Positions 60,782-64,000 of a stretch of 64,000 nt of DNA are shown piece after piece. This DNA is from an uncultured Christensenella sp. (GTDB lineage Bacteria > Bacillota > Clostridia > Christensenellales > Borkfalkiaceae): the NCBI GenBank assembly GCA_910578145.1, contig CAJTPJ010000002.1, forward strand, positions 154,728 through 218,727, written 5' to 3'. The notes beneath the pieces are model-generated. The model had not been told where the DNA came from, did not search any database, and saw only the letters and a program-made list of their open reading frames with translations. The position numbers were made by a program, and so were the translations under genes. Every line of letters starts with the position of its first letter. The stretch's first letter is position 1.

Positions 60782-61975
60782 TCACTTGTTGCGGTAGCTT
60801 TCGGAAAGTTTTTTAAAGGCGGGCAGGGCGCGTTCAATCATTTCAGGCGAAACGCAGTAAGAAACCCGCGCATACCCATTACAGCCGAAATCATCGCCGG
60901 GTACTATCAAAAGCTCGTACTCCTTAGCTCTTTCACAAAACGCCGCCGCACTCTCTTCCATTGATTTAACAAACAGATAAAACGCACCGTCAGGCTTAAC
61001 TACGCCGAAGCCGTAATCCACCAAGGCCGCATACAGTCTGTCGCGGTTGTTTTTGTAAACGGAAATATCGGAAGTAACGTTATAAACCTTTTTAATAAGT
61101 TGTTGAAAAAGGTTGGGCGCGCACACGAAACCCAACGCCCTACCGGCGCCGCAAATACCCGCATACACCTTGGAAAACTGCGGCATTTCGTTATTGACCG
61201 CTATATATCCTATCCTTTCGCCGGGCAAAGATAGGCTTTTGGAATACGAATAACACACTATACTATGGGGGTAATAGTTCATAACGTAGGGTACTTTAAC
61301 CTCTTTATCGAACACCAACTCCCTGTACGGCTCGTCTGAAATAAGGTAAATGGGTTCGCCGTATTTTTCAGAATACTTTTTAAGCAATTCAGCCAGCCGT
61401 ATTATATCCTTTTCAGGATACACTACGCCGCTTGGATTGTTGGGCGAATTTATAATTACCCCCTTAGTATGCGCCGTTATCGCGCTTTCGAGCTTGTCGA
61501 AATCTATTCTGAAAGTCCCCTCTTCAACACCTACGGCAATAAGTTTTCCGCCAGCGTGTTCGGTAAACACTCCGTACTCCGGGAAAAACGGCGCAAACGT
61601 AATAATTTCGTCGCCCGCGTTAAGCAACGCGTTTAACGTTATGGTAAGCGAAGCCGCCGCGCCGCAAGTGAGATAAAGACAATCGGCGGTAAGTTTAGTG
61701 GAAAACCGCGAGTTAATATAGTCGGCAAGCACCTGTCTTACCGAATAGTCGCCCTGCGCAGAAGTGTAACCGTGCAGTTGCACGGGGTCGTACGTTTGTA
61801 AAATTTCAACAATCGCTTCCCTTACCTCGGCGGGCGCAGGCACGCTGGGGTTTCCTATGGAAAAATCAAAAACTTTGTCGTCGCCTATTTCCGCTTTGCG
61901 CTTTTTCCCGTATTCAAACAATTCTCTTATAGAGGAACGGACTTCACCGAGCCGCACGTTTTTTTCGTTTATCAT
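60782..61975 (-). CDS. PLP-dependent class I/II aminotransferase
   Basis: 397 residues from ATG 61975. Fold type I features: GNPSVPAPAEV near the N-terminus, NSPNNPSGVV, SDEPYRELVF, and the PLP-lysine in SYSKSLSLPGERIGY. Related to aspartate and LL-diaminopimelate-type aminotransferases; substrate not determinable. AGGTGA precedes the ATG and a near-perfect promoter lies upstream; the longer TTG-type frame runs through that promoter. Monocistronic between spoIIA and ruvC. Confidence 0.9.
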   Translation of the reverse strand: MINEKNVRLGEVRSSIRELFEYGKKRKAEIGDDKVFDFSIGNPSVPAPAEVREAIVEILQTYDPVQLHGYTSAQGDYSVRQVLADYINSRFSTKLTADCLYLTCGAAASLTITLNALLNAGDEIITFAPFFPEYGVFTEHAGGKLIAVGVEEGTFRIDFDKLESAITAHTKGVIINSPNNPSGVVYPEKDIIRLAELLKKYSEKYGEPIYLISDEPYRELVFDKEVKVPYVMNYYPHSIVCYSYSKSLSLPGERIGYIAVNNEMPQFSKVYAGICGAGRALGFVCAPNLFQQLIKKVYNVTSDISVYKNNRDRLYAALVDYGFGVVKPDGAFYLFVKSMEESAAAFCERAKEYELLIVPGDDFGCNGYARVSYCVSPEMIERALPAFKKLSESYRNK

Positions 61976-61994
61976 CTTTTCACCTTTTTTGGTA

Positions 61995-62023
61995 ATTATA
62001 CCATTTACAGCAAATTTTGACAA
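61995..62023 (-). promoter_or_regulatory. Aminotransferase promoter
   Basis: TTGTCA (62018-62023), 17-nt spacer, TATAAT (61995-62000) on the minus strand, with a short SD-containing leader. Confidence 0.75.
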
Positions 62024-62042
62024 GGGTTTTGAAAATAAATTT

Positions 62043-62070
62043 AAAAGCCCCCGATTTTACACGGGGGCTT
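62043..62070 (-). terminator. spoIIA operon terminator
   Basis: AAGCCCCCG/CGGGGGCTT stem, then TTTAAATTT on the minus strand, 3 nt past the sigF stop. Confidence 0.88.
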
Positions 62071-62072
62071 GT

Positions 62073-62798
62073 TTAACCTGTAAGCGATTTTCTGAAATTT
62101 TCCATTATTCTGTTTTCAATGCGCGAAACCTGCACTTGTGAAACGCCCAACATCGTAGCCACTTCGCTTTGCGTCATATCCCTGAAATACCTAAGCATTA
62201 TAACTTTTTTGTCGCGCTCGGGCAAACTTTCTATTGCGGTTTTCAGTTGCAACGCTTCAATAATGTCTTCTTGCTTGTCTTCTACGGGCAATTTTTCAAG
62301 CAGTTCCTGCCCCTTTTCGTCCTTATAGTCGCCCTGTGCGTAAATGGAAACGGGCATTCGGGTGGAACCCATTGTAAAAACCACTTCGCTTTCCGGCATA
62401 TTAAATTCGTCGGCAATTATTTTTAAAGACGGTTGTTTGCCGTTTTCCGAAGAAAACTTTTCAATGAAAAGATTTATCTGCTTGGCGCAACTTTTAATTT
62501 GGCGCGAAACTTTAATGCTTCCGTCGTCACGCATAAACCGCTTTATTTCGCCCGCAATCATAGGTACGGCGTACGTTGAAAACCTTACGTTAAAGTTTTC
62601 GTCAAAGCCGTTAATAGCTTTTAAAAGCCCCATACTTGCCAGCTGGTACAAATCGTCGTATTCTACGCCTTTATTGAGATATCGGCGCACTATACTCTTT
62701 ATCAAGTTGTTGTTTTCTACTATCAGAGTTTCCTTTGCGCACGAGTCGCCCTGTTTTGCTTTGCGTATCAGGTCGTTCGTCTTTTCGACGTCAAGCAT
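62073..62798 (-). CDS. sigF: RNA polymerase sporulation sigma factor SigF
   Basis: 241 residues. Region 2 EYDDLYQLASMGLLKAINGFD and FSTYAVPMIAGEIKRFMRDDG (in pieces), region 3, and region 4 with SEVATMLGVSQVQVSRIE. First forespore-specific sigma factor. SigG is a close paralogue, but the gene lies directly after spoIIAA and spoIIAB, which defines sigF. Overlaps spoIIAB by 8 nt. Confidence 0.96.
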   Translation of the reverse strand: MLDVEKTNDLIRKAKQGDSCAKETLIVENNNLIKSIVRRYLNKGVEYDDLYQLASMGLLKAINGFDENFNVRFSTYAVPMIAGEIKRFMRDDGSIKVSRQIKSCAKQINLFIEKFSSENGKQPSLKIIADEFNMPESEVVFTMGSTRMPVSIYAQGDYKDEKGQELLEKLPVEDKQEDIIEALQLKTAIESLPERDKKVIMLRYFRDMTQSEVATMLGVSQVQVSRIENRIMENFRKSLTG

Positions 62799-63228
62799 TC
62801 TCCACTTCCGCTTTAAAACATTTTGACATATACACGACCGTCCCTTCGCCCTTTATGGAATTTACTTTAAATTCGTCCATAAAAGTCTGCATAATGGTAA
62901 AACCCATACCCGAACGTTCGTCCGACGGAGCAGACGTAAAAAAAGGCTGAATCGCCTGACTTACGTCGGCAATGCCTTTTCCCGTGTCGCTCACCTTTAT
63001 ATGTAGCGTGCCGTCTTCTATTTCGCATTCCACCGTAACAAGCCCCAAATTGCCTTTATACGCGTGTACGGTGCAATTTGTAACCGCCTCGGAAACGGCG
63101 GTTTTCACGTCGGAAAGGTCGGCAAGGCTGGGGTTTAATTCAAGGCAGAACGCCGCAACTGCGTCGCGGGCAAACGCCTGATTGCGCGGAAGTGAGTAAA
63201 ATTGAATTTTTAAATAATTTTTAGTCAT
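62791..63228 (-). CDS. spoIIAB: Anti-sigma F factor SpoIIAB
   Basis: 145-residue GHKL kinase. N box SEAVTNCTVHAY, G1 box VSDTGKGI, and G2 GMGFTIM. Binds SigF and phosphorylates SpoIIAA. AAAGGA SD. Confidence 0.96.
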   Translation of the reverse strand: MTKNYLKIQFYSLPRNQAFARDAVAAFCLELNPSLADLSDVKTAVSEAVTNCTVHAYKGNLGLVTVECEIEDGTLHIKVSDTGKGIADVSQAIQPFFTSAPSDERSGMGFTIMQTFMDEFKVNSIKGEGTVVYMSKCFKAEVENA

Positions 63229-63244
63229 TATTATCGTCCTTTGA

Positions 63245-63556
63245 TTATTGTGCTTTGGGAATAAGCGAATATATGCCGCTTAAATTTAAAATTTTGTCCG
63301 CGGCGAAATTAGGCTTTGAAATATATAACGGCACGGAAAGTTTTGCCGCTTTTTTATATCTGCCAATCAAAAAACCTATGCCCGTGGAATCCATAAAGGC
63401 AACTTCAGACAAATTTATTATAATTTTCGCGGCGTTGATATTGTCCTCAATCAACTTGTCGCATTTCTCGCGCGCTTCTTGCGAAGAGCACTCGTCCATT
63501 TCACCGGAAAGATTTATGTACAAAATCTTATTTTTTAAATATCCCGTTACCGTCAT
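63245..63556 (-). CDS. spoIIAA: Anti-sigma F factor antagonist SpoIIAA
   Basis: 103-residue STAS-domain protein from ATG 63556. Phosphorylation site FMDSTGIG with S57 (S58 in B. subtilis). When dephosphorylated it frees SigF from SpoIIAB. The ATG (MTVTGYL) has a GGAGA SD; the longer frame runs through an operator-like dyad and is rejected. First gene of the operon. Confidence 0.95.
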   Translation of the reverse strand: MTVTGYLKNKILYINLSGEMDECSSQEAREKCDKLIEDNINAAKIIINLSEVAFMDSTGIGFLIGRYKKAAKLSVPLYISKPNFAADKILNLSGIYSLIPKAQ

Positions 63557-63574
63557 TGTTTTTCTCCGTCGTTT

Positions 63575-63590
63575 TTGTAAAATATTACAA
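63575..63590. promoter_or_regulatory. TTGTAA/TTACAA dyad in the spoIIA leader
   Basis: TTGTAA-AATA-TTACAA, arms exact. Its TTTTGTAAA core also occurs in the perfect palindrome upstream of spo0A. It sits between the predicted promoter and the spoIIAA SD, where a repressor could act. Confidence 0.4.
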
Positions 63591-63605
63591 CTTTTAAAGC
63601 GGGAT

Positions 63606-63635
63606 ATTTTACGGGATTTTAGATTTATTTGTAAA
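63606..63635 (-). promoter_or_regulatory. Candidate spoIIA promoter
   Basis: TTTACA (63630-63635), 18-nt spacer, TAAAAT (63606-63611) on the minus strand. A SigH promoter would be expected for this operon, but no clear AGGA/GAAT pair was found, so this is tentative. Confidence 0.35.
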
Positions 63636-63636
63636 G

Positions 63637-63647
63637 TTTTGTCTAAA
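63637..63647 (+). promoter_or_regulatory. Spo0A box upstream of spoIIA
   Basis: TTTTGTCTAAA matches the Spo0A box TTTTGTCRAAA at 10 of 11 positions and lies directly upstream of the predicted -35. Spo0A~P activates spoIIA in other endospore formers. Confidence 0.55.
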
Positions 63648-63720
63648 ATAAGCAACTACGCGTTTTTAAAAATTTAAAAAAATAATTTATAAAATATGTA
63701 AAAATTTGCAGGAAAATTAC

Positions 63721-63749
63721 TTGACAAAATTCAATAGGTATATTATTAT
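63721..63749 (+). promoter_or_regulatory. Promoter of the tRNA pair
   Basis: Perfect TTGACA (63721-63726), 17-nt spacer, TATTAT (63744-63749). Start near 63756, about 33 nt before the first tRNA. Confidence 0.7.
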
Positions 63750-63788
63750 ATGTAAGCATTGTGCGTATCAAAAGGCACATCCCTTTTC

Positions 63789-63865
63789 GGGCCTTTAGCT
63801 CAGTTGGTTAGAGCGGTCGGCTCATAACCGATTGGTCCGCGGTTCGAGTCCGTGAAGGCCCACCA
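63789..63865 (+). tRNA. tRNA with CAU anticodon, probably tRNA-Ile2 (lysidine) or elongator Met
   Basis: 77-nt cloverleaf: acceptor GGGCCTT/AAGGCCC, D arm TAGCTCAGTTGGTTAGAGC, anticodon stem TCGG/CCGA with loop CTCATAA, T arm GGTTCGAGTCC, encoded CCA. The G1-C72 pair excludes initiator tRNA. As remembered, the sequence is close to the Bacillus tRNA-Ile that reads AUA after lysidine modification, but elongator Met also has CTCATAA, so identity is open. Confidence 0.93.
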
Positions 63866-63943
63866 ACAAACTTTTTAAACAACGCTTGGTTAACAACAGT
63901 TAGCGCGGCTTAAGTTTGAAAAATTAAATCGTTTTTATTATTT

Positions 63944-64000
63944 GGCCCTATAGCTCAGTTTGGTTAGAGCGCCAGCCTGTCACGCTGGAGGTCGACGGTT
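63944..64000 (+). tRNA. tRNA-Asp (GTC), cut by window end
   Basis: The first 57 nt are visible: GGCCCTA acceptor strand, D arm TAGCTCAGTTTGGTTAGAGC, anticodon stem CCAGC/GCTGG with loop CTGTCAC, giving anticodon GUC, then the start of the T arm. The 78-nt spacer from the first tRNA holds nothing recognisable. Confidence 0.92.

Noticed and set aside
62073..62798. Assignment of the sigma factor as SigG
   Set aside because: The adjacent, overlapping spoIIAA and spoIIAB genes define the spoIIA operon, so SigF is the better call.
63944..64000. Possible rRNA cluster start near the window end
   Set aside because: Only tRNAs are visible; no 16S, 23S or 5S landmarks.

Overview
ORGANISM. The window looks like chromosomal DNA of an endospore-forming, anaerobic member of the Clostridia. 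It carries the start of spo0A, the complete spoIIAA-spoIIAB-sigF operon, the SCIFF ribosomal-peptide pair scfA/scfB next to yajC and secDF, a class A RNase P RNA, and HemZ-type heme synthesis. Intermediate GC with strongly T/A-rich spacers, and large surface proteins built from BspA-like leucine-rich repeats, GLUG-type and Listeria-Bacteroides repeats, would fit a gut lineage such as Christensenellales; that placement is inference. No phage, integrase, transposase or CRISPR array was seen. LAYOUT. 1-5.7 kb: 5' half of spo0A, an ABC-F ATPase and a heterodimeric ABC exporter. 5.8-12.2 kb: an RlmI-like methyltransferase, an M29 aminopeptidase, an ABC-2 drug-type exporter, rnpB and pyk. 12.2-32.6 kb: one unbroken minus-strand run with no internal terminator: a GLUG surface protein, a 2464-residue subtilisin/LRR cell-surface protease, a lipoprotein, then oppABCDF and a small membrane protein. 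32.5-36.3 kb: a 480-bp spacer with a candidate 26-residue hydrophobic peptide, two FAD flavoproteins and a ferritin-like protein. 36.3-41.1 kb: uvrB-uvrA. 41.2-41.8 kb: an XRE regulator beside a nonsense-interrupted partner gene. 41.8-50.9 kb: rpsO-pnp and recJ-relA-MBL-hemZ. 50.9-58.6 kb: queA, tgt, yajC, a TIGR04086-like membrane protein, scfA, scfB, secD, secF. 58.6-64 kb: ruvCAB, an aminotransferase, the spoIIA operon and two tRNAs. HOW THE PARTS WORK TOGETHER. The 20-kb run can be read as one nutrient module: a surface protease, repeat proteins for binding or scaffolding, and an enlarged oligopeptide importer. The spo0A and spoIIA promoters both carry Spo0A-box-like sites and TTGTAA/TTACAA dyads, tying the two ends of the window into one sporulation circuit. 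The secDF pair has lost the membrane aspartates thought to carry the proton relay. At least six minus-10 elements lie 6-11 nt from an ATG that has no Shine-Dalgarno sequence, pointing to frequent leaderless mRNAs beside ordinary SD-led genes. START CHOICE. Several start codons were moved downstream of the longest open frame (pyk, oppC, the 19.7-kb lipoprotein, pnp, recJ, secF, queA, the aminotransferase, spoIIAA, the XRE regulator, the ferritin-like gene), because the longer version began at TTG, overlapped a promoter or terminator, or lacked an SD sequence.
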